A stretch of 43,176 bases of DNA from the NCBI GenBank assembly GCA_003558435.1, contig PWLR01000126.1, forward strand, positions 1 to 43,176, in the 5' to 3' direction. Below are positions 31,979-40,046 of this stretch, piece after piece (within the stretch, counting starts at the first letter, position 1; each line of letters begins with the position of its first letter). Source of the stretch: Nitriliruptoraceae bacterium (GTDB lineage: Bacteria; Actinomycetota; Nitriliruptoria; Nitriliruptorales; Nitriliruptoraceae). The translations under genes and the position numbers were made by a program. Under the pieces are notes generated by a model that ran no database searches, was not told the DNA's origin, and saw only the letters and a program-made list of their open reading frames with translations.

Positions 31979-32451
31979 GCCTCCAACTCGCGGAAGTAGT
32001 ACAGCGCGCGCTCGTCGGATCCGGGTTCGGTCGCCGCGAACCCGTGCCGCTCGTAGAACCGTCGCGCGTCGAGGTCGCCCTCATCCACACCGATCTCGAT
32101 CAGCGAGACCGAACGCTCCGCCGCCTCGGCCAGGAGCAGGCCGATCACCCTCGAGCCGAGCCCACGTCCTCGCAGGCCCGGGACGACGTACAGTTCGTCG
32201 AGCAGCGCCACCGGCCCCGGATACCACACGTTGGGTCGCAGGGTGACCAGCGCGAGAGCGACCGCCGGTGTCCCGGCCAGGATCGCGAACGTCTCCTCAC
32301 CGGCCAGCAGGTCGCGCAACCGCGATGTGAGCACGTCGACGCCCGGGGTGGGCGTATCGAACTCGACGTTGAAGTCGTGCAGCAACCCGGCCACGTCCCC
32401 GGCGTCTGCGGCAGACGCCGACCGCGGCTGCCAGTCATCGTCCGAGCTCAC
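31975..32451 (-). CDS. GNAT-family N-acetyltransferase
   Basis: A 158-residue acetyltransferase. ASAADAGDVAGLLHDFNVEF opens it, ALVTLRPNVWYPGPVALLDE is the central sheet, LYVVPGLRGRGLGSRVIGLL is the acetyl-CoA-binding A motif, and FYERHGFAATE the C-terminal strand. Substrate unknown. GTG at 32451 is chosen over the longer frame because GGAGGTGG precedes it. First gene of a two-gene unit with DUF1697. Confidence 0.88.
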   Translation of the reverse strand: MSSDDDWQPRSASAADAGDVAGLLHDFNVEFDTPTPGVDVLTSRLRDLLAGEETFAILAGTPAVALALVTLRPNVWYPGPVALLDELYVVPGLRGRGLGSRVIGLLLAEAAERSVSLIEIGVDEGDLDARRFYERHGFAATEPGSDERALYYFRELEA

Positions 32452-32544
32452 GTGCCACCTCCGTGAGGGCGGCTCCGGCACCGACCGGGACAGCGGCAGC
32501 AGCCCGCCGGATCGCTCGGCAACGGGCCGGGCAGGCGGACGCCA

Positions 32545-32967
32545 TCAGCGGCGGCTGTGCATGGCGGCGGTCATCGTCACCGGCTGGCCGTCCGGCGTCC
32601 GTCCCGCTGCCAGCGACCCGTACTCCGCCGTTCCCAGGCCGTGGAGCGCGATGCGACCGGCCTCGTCGGCATGGACAGCCCACCCGAACCGCTTCCCGAG
32701 ATCGCTCGCCCGCAGACAGGCACGCGGCTTGGCGAAGTAGTCCACCCAGGCGACGTCGCGTTCCTCCGTGGGGATCCCCTGTCGATCAGCCCAGACGGTG
32801 AAGATCACCTCGGACGACCGGTACCGGTACGGGTGCGGCGCGACCAACCCGTAGCTCGCCGACGCCACGGTCGGTCCCTGCGCCCGCGGCACGGGAACGA
32901 CCCCACAGGTCGCTGCCGTGTCCGGAGCGACGGCTATGAACGTGTCCGTGTAGTCAACGCTCTCCAT
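32545..32967 (-). CDS. DUF6157 family protein
   Basis: A 140-residue cytosolic protein matching an uncharacterised family: DYTDTFIAVAPDTAATCGVV at the start, PYRYRSSEVIFTVWADRQGI, FAKPRACLRASDLGKRFGWA and ALHGLGTAEYGSL. No function is known. ATG at 32967 follows TATGGT by six bases with GGAG adjacent, so the transcript may be leaderless. The longer frame upstream has no homology. Confidence 0.85.
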   Translation of the reverse strand: MESVDYTDTFIAVAPDTAATCGVVPVPRAQGPTVASASYGLVAPHPYRYRSSEVIFTVWADRQGIPTEERDVAWVDYFAKPRACLRASDLGKRFGWAVHADEAGRIALHGLGTAEYGSLAAGRTPDGQPVTMTAAMHSRR

Positions 32968-32973
32968 CTCCGC

Positions 32974-32979
32974 ACCATA
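32974..32979 (-). promoter_or_regulatory. Candidate -10 element of the DUF6157 gene (leaderless)
   Basis: TATGGT on the minus strand is six bases from the ATG at 32967, matching the TANNNT spacing seen before malR and before the gene at 30226. Confidence 0.5.
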
Positions 32980-33114
32980 GTCAGCCCGTGCGACGGCAGC
33001 GCACGGAAGATCGCGCCCGAGCGATGCCGCCCACGCAGCTCGCAGCCTGCGTCCGCGCCACGGGATCGCTGCACTCCTCATCCGTGCACGGTCGTCGCCG
33101 GGACGCCGTTGACG

Positions 33115-33918
33115 TCACGAGGTACGGGCCCGCCCCGGAGCCACGACGTCGGTGCGGGCCGGGAGGTCGTCGTCACGGGTCAGCCACCAGCAGGCGGTTG
33201 CGATCAGGGCGGCCTCGGCGGCCAGGCCGAGCCAGGCGACCGGTCCGAGCACGAGCCCCACGTCGCCCATCCCCATCGCCCGGACGAGTGACTCCGAGAG
33301 CCGCGGTACCAGCAGCACCAACACCACCACCCCCGCCGTCCCGCGCGGCAACCGGGCTGCCCAGCTCAGCAACCCGGCCATGACCACCAACTGCGCCAGC
33401 ATCGCCAGGTCCAACCCCTCCAGGCTCACGAGGATCGCGAGGGGGAACAACACCCCGTGCATCGACACCAGCGTCGCACCGACCGGCAGCAACACGACGG
33501 CGCCGAGCACGACGAACGGCGAGGGCACAACACGGTCCCATCGCCACCGGTCCACATCACGCAAGCCCCAGGCAGCGGCCCCGGCGCCCACCAGCAACAG
33601 CTGCGAGGCGAGGTGCAGGACCATGAGGCTGGTCCCGTCTTCGGGTGGCCGCGACGACGCCAGGAGATAGCCCAGATACAGGATCGCCGGTAGCCCGATC
33701 AGCGCAGCCGTCACCAGGACCGCAACGCCCCCGGGACGGCGTCGCGCAACGAGCACGGCCCCGATCACCGGGATGGCCGCAGCGATGATCGAGGCACCGA
33801 CAGCCGACACGGCTTCACGCCATGACGGGGTCGCGGACCACCAACCCACGACCTGCGCGACGACGATCGACACCCCGGCAGCGGCCGCAAGGCCGATCGC
33901 GATGGTCCGACGCTCCAT
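33115..33918 (-). CDS. Multi-pass membrane protein, hypothetical
   Basis: A 267-residue integral membrane protein with about seven to eight helices, for example AIGLAAAAGVSIVVAQVVGW, VGASIIAAAIPVIGAVLVA, VLVTAALIGLPAILYLGYLL, PFVVLGAVVLLPVGATLVSM and VLGPVAWLGLAAEAALIATA. A short basic loop ARRRPGG follows helix two and a charged tail ends the chain. I do not recognise a family or conserved polar residues that would suggest transport or catalysis. ATG at 33918. No operon partner; the next gene to the right is divergent. Confidence 0.75.
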   Translation of the reverse strand: MERRTIAIGLAAAAGVSIVVAQVVGWWSATPSWREAVSAVGASIIAAAIPVIGAVLVARRRPGGVAVLVTAALIGLPAILYLGYLLASSRPPEDGTSLMVLHLASQLLLVGAGAAAWGLRDVDRWRWDRVVPSPFVVLGAVVLLPVGATLVSMHGVLFPLAILVSLEGLDLAMLAQLVVMAGLLSWAARLPRGTAGVVVLVLLVPRLSESLVRAMGMGDVGLVLGPVAWLGLAAEAALIATACWWLTRDDDLPARTDVVAPGRARTS

Positions 33919-34132
33919 GGCAGCCCCCCGTCGCAGCTTCCCACTTCCCAGGACGCCAATCTACAGCCACACCTCCCCCGCCCCTGCTCGCGCAGCCCGA
34001 CAGCCGCCTGGCGTTCGAGGAGAGGTCCACCTGGACGATCGTGGAGGTCTCGCCGCTACCCCTGGACAACGCACGCCGCGGCACCGACCATCGATCCCAC
34101 CCGAACCACCGCTGACGACGGAGGGCTCCTCC

Positions 34133-34615
34133 ATGCGCACCAGCGCCGCAGCCATCGGCACCGTGGCCTTCGCCGCAACGGTCCCCGCGACGGTCGTCGG
34201 GGTGATCCCCCGGTGGTTGGCGCAGGGACGCGAACCACCACCGGCGCCCCCCGCCCGACGCCACCTCGGCTCGGCCCTGTGCGCCGCTGGACTGCCGCTG
34301 GTCGCCGATGCCTTCACCCGGTTCGTCCGCGCGCGGGGAACGCCGGCCCCGATCGCCGAGACCGAGGAGCTGGTGACCAGCGGGCCCTACCGGTGGATGC
34401 GAAACCCCCAGTACGTCGGCGTGATCGCGACGGTTGCGGGCCAGGGCCTGCGGTGGAACAGCCCTCCGGTGCTCGCCTATGCCGGCTACCTCGCCGTGGC
34501 GTTCCACACCTGGGTGCGGGTGTACGAGGAGCCCCGGCTGCATGAGCGCTTCGGGGCGGCCTACGAGCGCTACACCGCCAGCGTTCCCCGCTGGCCACAA
34601 CCCCTACCCCGCTGA
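34133..34615 (+). CDS. Isoprenylcysteine carboxyl methyltransferase-like membrane protein
   Basis: A 160-residue membrane protein of the ICMT/PEMT superfamily. After two N-terminal helices the hallmark SGPYRWMRNPQYVGVIATVA appears near residue 83, followed by LAYAGYLAVAFHTWVRVYEE and LHERFGAAYERYTASVPRW. This C-terminal arrangement forms the S-adenosylmethionine site in the family. Bacterial members methylate or otherwise modify lipids or unknown small molecules; the substrate is not predictable. ATG at 34133 has GGAGGG at proper distance, while the longer frame has no homology. Confidence 0.85.
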   Translation: MRTSAAAIGTVAFAATVPATVVGVIPRWLAQGREPPPAPPARRHLGSALCAAGLPLVADAFTRFVRARGTPAPIAETEELVTSGPYRWMRNPQYVGVIATVAGQGLRWNSPPVLAYAGYLAVAFHTWVRVYEEPRLHERFGAAYERYTASVPRWPQPLPR

Positions 34616-34638
34616 CCCGTTCCGGTCGCCGGCAGCAC

Positions 34639-34659
34639 AGCGACCCGCTGAGCGTCGCT
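34639..34659. terminator. Weak hairpin between convergent genes
   Basis: AGCGAC (34639-34644) and GTCGCT (34654-34659) form a 6-bp stem between the methyltransferase-like gene and trpA. It competes with the smaller palindrome GAGCG-T-CGCTC. A terminator is plausible by position only. Confidence 0.3.
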
Positions 34660-34698
34660 CGCCGACCCCTGCCGCAGCAGGTCAGCCGCCACCCGAAC

Positions 34699-35520
34699 TC
34701 AGCGCTCGGCGACGCCGGCACGCAGCTCGCGCACGAGCGCCGCGACGCGATCGGGCGCCCCAGAGGGGTCTCCCTCACCGGCGGCCCGCACGATCGACGA
34801 GCCGACGATCACCCCGTCGGCGTAACGCGCCACCTCGGCGGCCGATGCCCGGTCGCGCACGCCGATGCCCACCGCCACGGGGAGATCGGTGTGGGTCCGG
34901 ACCCGTTCGACCAGCGGCCGGGTCAGGGCCGCGGACACCGACTTGACGCCGGTCACCCCCATCAGCCCGGTCGCATAGACCCACCCGCTCGAACGACGAC
35001 CGATGGCCTCGAGCCGCTCGTCGGTCGACACCGACGAGGCGAGGAACACCGTCGCGAGGCCGCGCCGCGTCGCCTCGGTGAGCCAGCCCTCGGCCTCCGA
35101 GATGGGCAGGTCGGGCAGGATCACGCCGGCCAGCCCCGCCTCCGCCAGCTCGTCGGCGAACCGCGCGTAGCCACGCGTGTCGGCGATGGTCACGTAGGTC
35201 ATCGCCAACGTCGGGACCTCGAGGTGGCGCAAACTCGCGATCATCTCGAGCTGATCGGTGACGGTGGTCCCCGCCTCGAGCACATGCTGGTTGGCGGCCT
35301 GGATGACCGGACCGTCCATCATCGGATCCGAGAACGGGATCCCGACCTCCAGGATGTCGGCGCCGGCATCCACCGCGGCCTCGAAGCACGCCTTCGACAA
35401 CGCGGCGTCCGGGTAGCACGCGGTGAGATACACGATCAGCGCGGCCCGGTCCTCGGTCTTCGCGCGGGCGAAGGCCTCGGCGATCCGGGCGGATCCGTCG
35501 AGCGAGGTGGCCGGGGTCAC
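34699..35520 (-). CDS. trpA: Tryptophan synthase alpha subunit
   Basis: A 273-residue TIM barrel that cleaves indole-3-glycerol phosphate to indole and glyceraldehyde-3-phosphate. ALIVYLTACYPD carries the catalytic Asp, and ILEVGIPFSDPMMDGPVIQA the catalytic Glu. VYATGLMGVTG, PVAVGIGVRD and DGVIVGSSIVR form the phosphate-binding site. GTG at 35520 overlaps the trpB stop (GTGA); the upstream open frame is trpB antiframe. Last gene of the trp unit. Confidence 0.95.
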   Translation of the reverse strand: MTPATSLDGSARIAEAFARAKTEDRAALIVYLTACYPDAALSKACFEAAVDAGADILEVGIPFSDPMMDGPVIQAANQHVLEAGTTVTDQLEMIASLRHLEVPTLAMTYVTIADTRGYARFADELAEAGLAGVILPDLPISEAEGWLTEATRRGLATVFLASSVSTDERLEAIGRRSSGWVYATGLMGVTGVKSVSAALTRPLVERVRTHTDLPVAVGIGVRDRASAAEVARYADGVIVGSSIVRAAGEGDPSGAPDRVAALVRELRAGVAER

Positions 35521-36839
35521 GGCTGCAGCTCGGTTCCCGCCGCACCGCCCGGCTCCACGGTGGCCTCGCCGTGGCCGTCCTGGACGCCCGGGCTCGCGGC
35601 ACCGAACGCCTTGGCCACGCCCACGTCCCACCCGGCGACCTCGACGACCTCGTCGACGTCCTTGTCACCACGGCCGGACATCGTCAGCACGACCCGTGCA
35701 CCGTCGCCGAGTTCGGCCTTGCCGTGGCGCAGCAGCCACCCCACCGCATGGGCCGGCTCGAGGGCCGGGATGATGCCCTCCAGCTCCGAGGTGCGCCGGA
35801 AGCCGTGCAACGCGTCCTCGTCGGTCGCCGAGAGGTAGGTCCCCCGCCCGGTCGAGGCGAGCCAGGCGTGCTCCGGACCGACCCCGGGGTAGTCGAGGCC
35901 CGCGGACACGGAGTGTGCCGGCAGGACCTGGCCGTCGTCGTCGACGAGCGCGATCGAGCGCGAACCGTGCAGGACCGCTTCGCGACCCTCGGAGATGGTC
36001 GCCGCGGACCGGCCCGATCCGACGCCCTCCCCCGCGGCCTCGATGCCGATGATGCGCACCTCCGGCACCTCGATCCACTCGGCGAACGAGCCGATCGCGT
36101 TGGAACCGCCGCCGACGCAGGCGATCACGGCATCCGGGATCCCCCCCGCCTGGGCGGCGAACTGCTCGGTCGACTCGATGGAGATGATCTTCTGCAGCTC
36201 GCGCACGATGGTCGGGAACGGGTGGGGCCCCATCGCCGAGCCGATCAGGTAGTGCGTCGAGTCCACGTTGGTGACCCAGTCGCGCATCGCCTCGTTGATG
36301 GCGTCCTTGAGCGTGCGAGTACCGCTCTCGACCGGGACGACGGTCGCGCCGAGCAGTTGCATGCGCACCACGTTGAGCCGCTGGCGACGGCAGTCCTCGG
36401 CACCCATGTAGACCACGCACTCGAGGCCGAACAGGGCCGCGGCGGTCGCCGTGGCGACCCCGTGCTGTCCCGCGCCCGTCTCGGCGATCACGCGGGGCTT
36501 GCCCATGCGGCGGGTCAGGAGCGCCTGGCCGACGACGTTGTTGAGCTTGTGGGAGCCGGTGTGGGCGAGATCCTCGCGCTTCAGCCAGACCTCCACCCCC
36601 GCCTCCTCCGACAGGCGCGACGCCAGGTACAGCGGGGTCGGGCGGCCGCCGTAGTTGCGACGCAGGTCATCGAGTTCGGCCTCGAACGCCGGGTCGGCCT
36701 GTGCGTCGTGCCAGGCCCCGACCAGCTGCGTCAGCGCGCCCGAGAGCGCCTCCGGGACGTATTGGCCGCCGAAGCGACCGAAGTACCCTTCCCGGGCGGT
36801 TTCGAGCTCGGGCGATCCGGACAGCGAGGTGGTGCTCAC
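35517..36839 (-). CDS. trpB: Tryptophan synthase beta subunit
   Basis: A 440-residue PLP enzyme joining indole and serine into tryptophan. FGRFGGQYVPE opens the conserved part. Lys in HTGSHKLNN binds PLP, Glu in AETGAGQHGVATAT is the active-site acid, and CVGGGSNAIG is the phosphate loop. TMSGRGDKD closes the core. A C-terminal extension of about 30 residues (FGAASPGVQDGHGEATVEPG) goes beyond the usual end at about 400. GTG at 36839 overlaps the trpC stop in GTGA. Confidence 0.96.
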   Translation of the reverse strand: MSTTSLSGSPELETAREGYFGRFGGQYVPEALSGALTQLVGAWHDAQADPAFEAELDDLRRNYGGRPTPLYLASRLSEEAGVEVWLKREDLAHTGSHKLNNVVGQALLTRRMGKPRVIAETGAGQHGVATATAAALFGLECVVYMGAEDCRRQRLNVVRMQLLGATVVPVESGTRTLKDAINEAMRDWVTNVDSTHYLIGSAMGPHPFPTIVRELQKIISIESTEQFAAQAGGIPDAVIACVGGGSNAIGSFAEWIEVPEVRIIGIEAAGEGVGSGRSAATISEGREAVLHGSRSIALVDDDGQVLPAHSVSAGLDYPGVGPEHAWLASTGRGTYLSATDEDALHGFRRTSELEGIIPALEPAHAVGWLLRHGKAELGDGARVVLTMSGRGDKDVDEVVEVAGWDVGVAKAFGAASPGVQDGHGEATVEPGGAAGTELQP

Positions 36840-37759
36840 AGTGCCTCCGTCGTGGACGGTTCGTGGACGGCGTGCGGGGCGGTGGGGCGCGCAGACGGGT
36901 GCGACACCGGGGTGGTCGGGTCGTCGGCCCTATCGGTCGGTTCGGGTCCCACCCCCTCGTTGGGCTGCCCGTCGGTCGAGCGACCGGCCTCGACCAGGTC
37001 ACGCACCGCCGCCGCCGGATCGTCGGCCCGTACCAGGGTCTCGCCCACGAGTACGGCGTCCGCGCCCTGGCCTGCGGCCCGGGCGACGTCGTCCGCGCCC
37101 CGGATGCCGGACTCGGCGACGGCCAGGACCCCGTCACGGAGCTGCGCCCGGAGCCGGACGAAGGCGTCAGGGTCGAGCTCGAAGGTGCGGAGGTCGCGGG
37201 CGTTGACCCCGACGATGGTCGCTCCGATGCGTTGTGCGGCGGCGACCTCGGAGGCGTCGTGGACCTCGACGAGCACATCCAGCCCGGCTGCCAGCGCTTC
37301 GTCGTGCAGCAACGCGAGGGTGGGTTCGTCCAGCGCCGCCACGATCAACAACACCGCGGCAGCGCCCGCCGCCCGCGCCTCCCAGATCTGGTAGCGGTCG
37401 ACGACGAAGTCCTTGCGCAACGCCGGGACCCGCAGCGCCGCGACATCGGCCAGGTCCCCGAGGCTGCCCTTGAAGCGATCGGGTTCGGTCAACACCGACA
37501 CGGCGGCGGCGCCTCCGTCGATGTAGGCGCGTGCCTGCGCGGTCGCGTCGAGATCCGGGGCGATATCGCCCTTGGACGGCGACGCCCGCTTGACCTCGGC
37601 GATGACCGCGACGCCCGGACCGGTGAGCGACGAGCCGAACGGTGTCCCCACGGGCGCGGCGACCGCGCGTTCACGCAGCGCACCCAGGGGTTCGCGGTCT
37701 CGCGCGGTCGAGACCCGTCGGTGTGCGCCGACGAGGAGCTCATCGAGGTAGGTACTCAG
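36836..37759 (-). CDS. trpC: Indole-3-glycerol phosphate synthase, possible CTG start
   Basis: A TIM-barrel enzyme that closes the indole ring of carboxyphenylaminodeoxyribulose phosphate. VAVIAEVKRASPSKG holds the catalytic Glu and Lys; LRKDFVVDRYQI, VEVHDASE, VGVNARDLRTF and LAVAESGI follow. The first standard start is GTG at 37651, but family-like sequence continues 36 codons upstream without a stop (STYLDELLVGAHRRVSTARD) to a CTG at 37759. The usual N-terminal helix of TrpC lies there, so I extend the gene to it, giving 307 residues; from 37651 it would be 271. The last 48 residues are a Pro/Thr/Asp-rich tail absent from most TrpC proteins. Confidence 0.88.
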   Translation of the reverse strand: MSTYLDELLVGAHRRVSTARDREPLGALRERAVAAPVGTPFGSSLTGPGVAVIAEVKRASPSKGDIAPDLDATAQARAYIDGGAAAVSVLTEPDRFKGSLGDLADVAALRVPALRKDFVVDRYQIWEARAAGAAAVLLIVAALDEPTLALLHDEALAAGLDVLVEVHDASEVAAAQRIGATIVGVNARDLRTFELDPDAFVRLRAQLRDGVLAVAESGIRGADDVARAAGQGADAVLVGETLVRADDPAAAVRDLVEAGRSTDGQPNEGVGPEPTDRADDPTTPVSHPSARPTAPHAVHEPSTTEAL

Positions 37760-37863
37760 CGTGGTCTCGGTTCGAGATCGTTGCGGGACGGGTGCTTTGG
37801 CCGACGTCGCCGGGGTGGAGGGTCACCGCTCTGGCATCGCGTGGGGCGATGGTACGGCGCCGA

Positions 37864-39354
37864 TCAGCTCCGGAGGGCCTCCGCGGCGGCGATCGCCGCG
37901 AGCATCGCCCTCGCCTTGCTCCGGGTCTCGGCTTCCTCCGCCGCGGGCTTGGAGTCGGCGACGATCCCAGCCCCGGCCTGTACGTGTGCCACGCCGTCCT
38001 TCAGCACCACCGTACGGATGGTGATGCACGTGTCGAGGTTGCCGGCGAAGTCGACGTAACCGACCGCCCCGGCGTAAGGACCCCGGCGCGTCGGCTCCAG
38101 GTCGTCGATGATCTGCATCGCCCGGACCTTGGGCGCTCCCGAGACGGTCCCGGCCGGGAACACCGCGCGCAGCACGTCCACGGGTCCGAGTTCGTCGCGG
38201 AGGGTTCCGGTCACCGCGCTCGAGAGGTGCATGACGTGGCTGTAGCGTTCGACCTGCATCATCTCACCGACGCGCACCGTCCCCACATCGCACACGCGCC
38301 CCAGGTCGTTGCGCGCCAGGTCGACGAGCATGACGTGTTCGGCACGTTCCTTCGCGTCGGCGATCAGACTGCGCTCGTGCTCCCGGTCCTCCTGGGGTGT
38401 CTCACCACGCGGTCGGGTCCCTGCGATCGGCCAGGTCTCGACCTGTCGGTCCTGGAGCTTGACCAGCGCCTCGGGCGACGATCCCACGATCTGCGCGTCG
38501 CCGAGGTCCAGCAGGTAGAGGTACGGGGAGGGGTTGATCACCCGCAGGACCCGGTACAGGTCGAACGCGCTCGCCTGGGTCTCGACCGAGAAACGCTGGC
38601 TCACCACCGTCTGGAAGGTGTCGCCGGCACGGATGTGTTCCTTGACCGTCTCGACCATCGCCTCGTACTCACCGCCCCCGAGGTTCGAGGGCGCGTCGGG
38701 TGGGGCGATGCGCTCCGGCGGCGCGACCGGACGCAGCGGCATCCGGGTGGCCGAGAGCCGCTCCACGACCTCGTCGGTGGCGGCCAGCGCGTTCGCGTAC
38801 CGGGAACGCAACTCGGCCGCGTCATCGGTGTCGCCCACCACCACGTTGGTGACGACGGTCAGGACCTGTCGAAGATGGTCGAGGGCGACGACGTGTCGGG
38901 GGAACAGCAACTGCACATCGGGCATGCCGAGATCGTCGCGCCCGGTGTCGGGGATGCGCTCGATCTCGCGGATCACGTCGTAGCCGAGGTAACCGACCGC
39001 GCCGCCGTGAAGCGGCACCTCGGCGAGCGGCGGCGCGCGGTAGGCCTCGATGATGGCGGCCACCGCGTCGAGCGAACCCGCCGCATCGCGGGCCGATGCC
39101 GGTGGCTCGCCCTCGAAGGTGACGACGCCGTCCCGGCCACGCAGGATCAGGAACGGATCGAAGCCCACGAAGGAGTGGCGTCCCCACCGTTCACCGTGCT
39201 CGGCCGACTCCAGCAGGAAGCTCGGCCCGTTCCCCGCGAGCTTCGCGTAGACCGACAGGGGGGTCTCCAGATCGGCGAGCACCTCCCGCCACACCGGCAC
39301 CACACCGTGTTCGGTCGCGAGCTGGAGGAACTCGTCCTCGGATGGTGACGTCAA
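37864..39354 (-). CDS. trpE: Anthranilate synthase component I
   Basis: A 496-residue chorismate-using enzyme making anthranilate with ammonia from the TrpG subunit, which is not in this window. SFLLESAEHGERWGRHSFVG holds the Trp feedback site (LLES). The catalytic half includes GDTFQTVVSQRF, the IVGSSPEALVK segment, IAGTRPRGETPQEDREHERS, LVDLARNDLGRVC and FPAGTVSGAPKVRAM. The TTG start at 39354 has AGGAG seven bases upstream. It lies 104 bp upstream of trpC and 90 bp downstream of hisI. The spacer before it is filled by three tandem repeats. Confidence 0.95.
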   Translation of the reverse strand: MTSPSEDEFLQLATEHGVVPVWREVLADLETPLSVYAKLAGNGPSFLLESAEHGERWGRHSFVGFDPFLILRGRDGVVTFEGEPPASARDAAGSLDAVAAIIEAYRAPPLAEVPLHGGAVGYLGYDVIREIERIPDTGRDDLGMPDVQLLFPRHVVALDHLRQVLTVVTNVVVGDTDDAAELRSRYANALAATDEVVERLSATRMPLRPVAPPERIAPPDAPSNLGGGEYEAMVETVKEHIRAGDTFQTVVSQRFSVETQASAFDLYRVLRVINPSPYLYLLDLGDAQIVGSSPEALVKLQDRQVETWPIAGTRPRGETPQEDREHERSLIADAKERAEHVMLVDLARNDLGRVCDVGTVRVGEMMQVERYSHVMHLSSAVTGTLRDELGPVDVLRAVFPAGTVSGAPKVRAMQIIDDLEPTRRGPYAGAVGYVDFAGNLDTCITIRTVVLKDGVAHVQAGAGIVADSKPAAEEAETRSKARAMLAAIAAAEALRS

Positions 39355-39369
39355 CGGACGACTCCTGGC

Positions 39370-39438
39370 GGGGCGGCGGGTGGGAACGGACCGGGGCGGC
39401 GGGTGGGAACGGACCGGGGCGGCGGGTGGGAACGGACC
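39370..39438 (-). repeat. Three perfect 23-bp tandem repeats in the trpE leader
   Basis: Copies lie at 39370-39392, 39393-39415 and 39416-39438; each starts GGGGCGGCGGG and ends GGAACGGACC (plus strand). They occupy nearly all of the hisI-trpE spacer and end a few bases from the trpE ribosome site. In the transcript the unit would read from GGUCCGUUCCC. No ATG/GTG start, Trp codon or stem-loop is inside, so a classical attenuator peptide is not encoded. Confidence 0.9.
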
Positions 39439-39441
39439 GAC

Positions 39442-39447
39442 AGGCTA
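39442..39447 (-). promoter_or_regulatory. Candidate -10 element of trpE
   Basis: TAGCCT on the minus strand overlaps the hisI stop codon. Transcription from it would start at about 39435, so the 5' leader would consist of the three tandem repeats plus the ribosome site. Confidence 0.4.
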
Positions 39448-39843
39448 GGTCGCCGGTGGCGGTGCGGCGTCGACGGGCGATCCATCGGCACCGTCGGGCA
39501 GGCGACGGTGGAAGCACGAGCGTTGCCCGGTGTGGCAGGCCACCCCGTCTCCCTGCTGATCGACCAGCACCAGCAACACGTCACCATCACAGTCGACGCG
39601 CAGATCGAGGACTCGCTGGGTGTTTCCGGAGGTGGCTCCCTTGTGCCACTGCTCCTGCCGCGACCGGCTGTAGAAGACCGCTTCACCGAGCTGAAGCGTG
39701 CGCTCGATGGCCGGTGCATCCATCCAGGCGACCATGAGTACCTCGCCAGTATCATGCTGCTGGACCACCGCCGGGATCAGGCCGCGGTCGTCGAAGGCGA
39801 GCACGTCGAGCTGGTCGTCGGTGAGCACCTCAAGGCCTTCCAT
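39445..39843 (-). CDS. hisI: Phosphoribosyl-AMP cyclohydrolase
   Basis: A 132-residue zinc enzyme opening the adenine ring of phosphoribosyl-AMP in histidine synthesis. [20 protein letters not shown] begins the core. The metal ligands are in VDCDGD and [13 protein letters not shown], and [14 protein letters not shown] is the conserved substrate loop. It is the monofunctional form with no HisE domain. ATG at 39843. It sits alone upstream of the trp genes, a combination seen in several actinobacteria. Confidence 0.95.
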   Translation of the reverse strand: MEGLEVLTDDQLDVLAFDDRGLIPAVVQQHDTGEVLMVAWMDAPAIERTLQLGEAVFYSRSRQEQWHKGATSGNTQRVLDLRVDCDGDVLLVLVDQQGDGVACHTGQRSCFHRRLPDGADGSPVDAAPPPAT

Positions 39844-39895
39844 CGTGTAGGCGAGCAGCGGTACAAGCGAACGATCCGCCCGTGCAACACCTCAT

Positions 39896-39916
39896 CCCGC
39901 CACATGCCGTGGCGGG
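39896..39916. repeat. Stem-loop upstream of hisI
   Basis: CCCGCCAC (39896-39903) and GTGGCGGG (39909-39916) form a perfect 8-bp stem with a 5-nt loop, 53 bases upstream of the hisI start. It may lie in the hisI leader or mark a protein-binding site. Confidence 0.5.
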
Positions 39917-39952
39917 GCTCCCCCACCGACCGTCACCTGCAGGCTCGTGCGC

Positions 39953-40005
39953 TATCGGCTCGGCAGCCTACCGGCGGACCTGTACCTCCAACCGGTAGGC
40001 CGATA
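39953..40005. promoter_or_regulatory. Nested inverted repeats in front of the DUF2510 gene
   Basis: Inner arms GCCTACCGG (39966-39974) and CCGGTAGGC (39992-40000) are perfect 9-mers around 17 bases; outer arms TATCGG (39953-39958) and CCGATA (40000-40005) extend them across a one-sided bulge. It lies about 40 bp upstream of the gene at 40047 and between divergent genes. An operator or a folded leader are both possible. Confidence 0.55.
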
Positions 40006-40046
40006 CGTTCCACCAGCTCCCCTCTTCGTCCATCGGAGGACGTTCC

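Noticed and set aside
39370..39438. CRISPR-like repeats
   Set aside because: The units are directly adjacent with no spacers, only three copies, and no cas genes are near.
39355..39444. trp attenuator peptide or TRAP-type site
   Set aside because: No start codon, Trp codon or stem-loop pair in the spacer, and no GAG/UAG triplet series.
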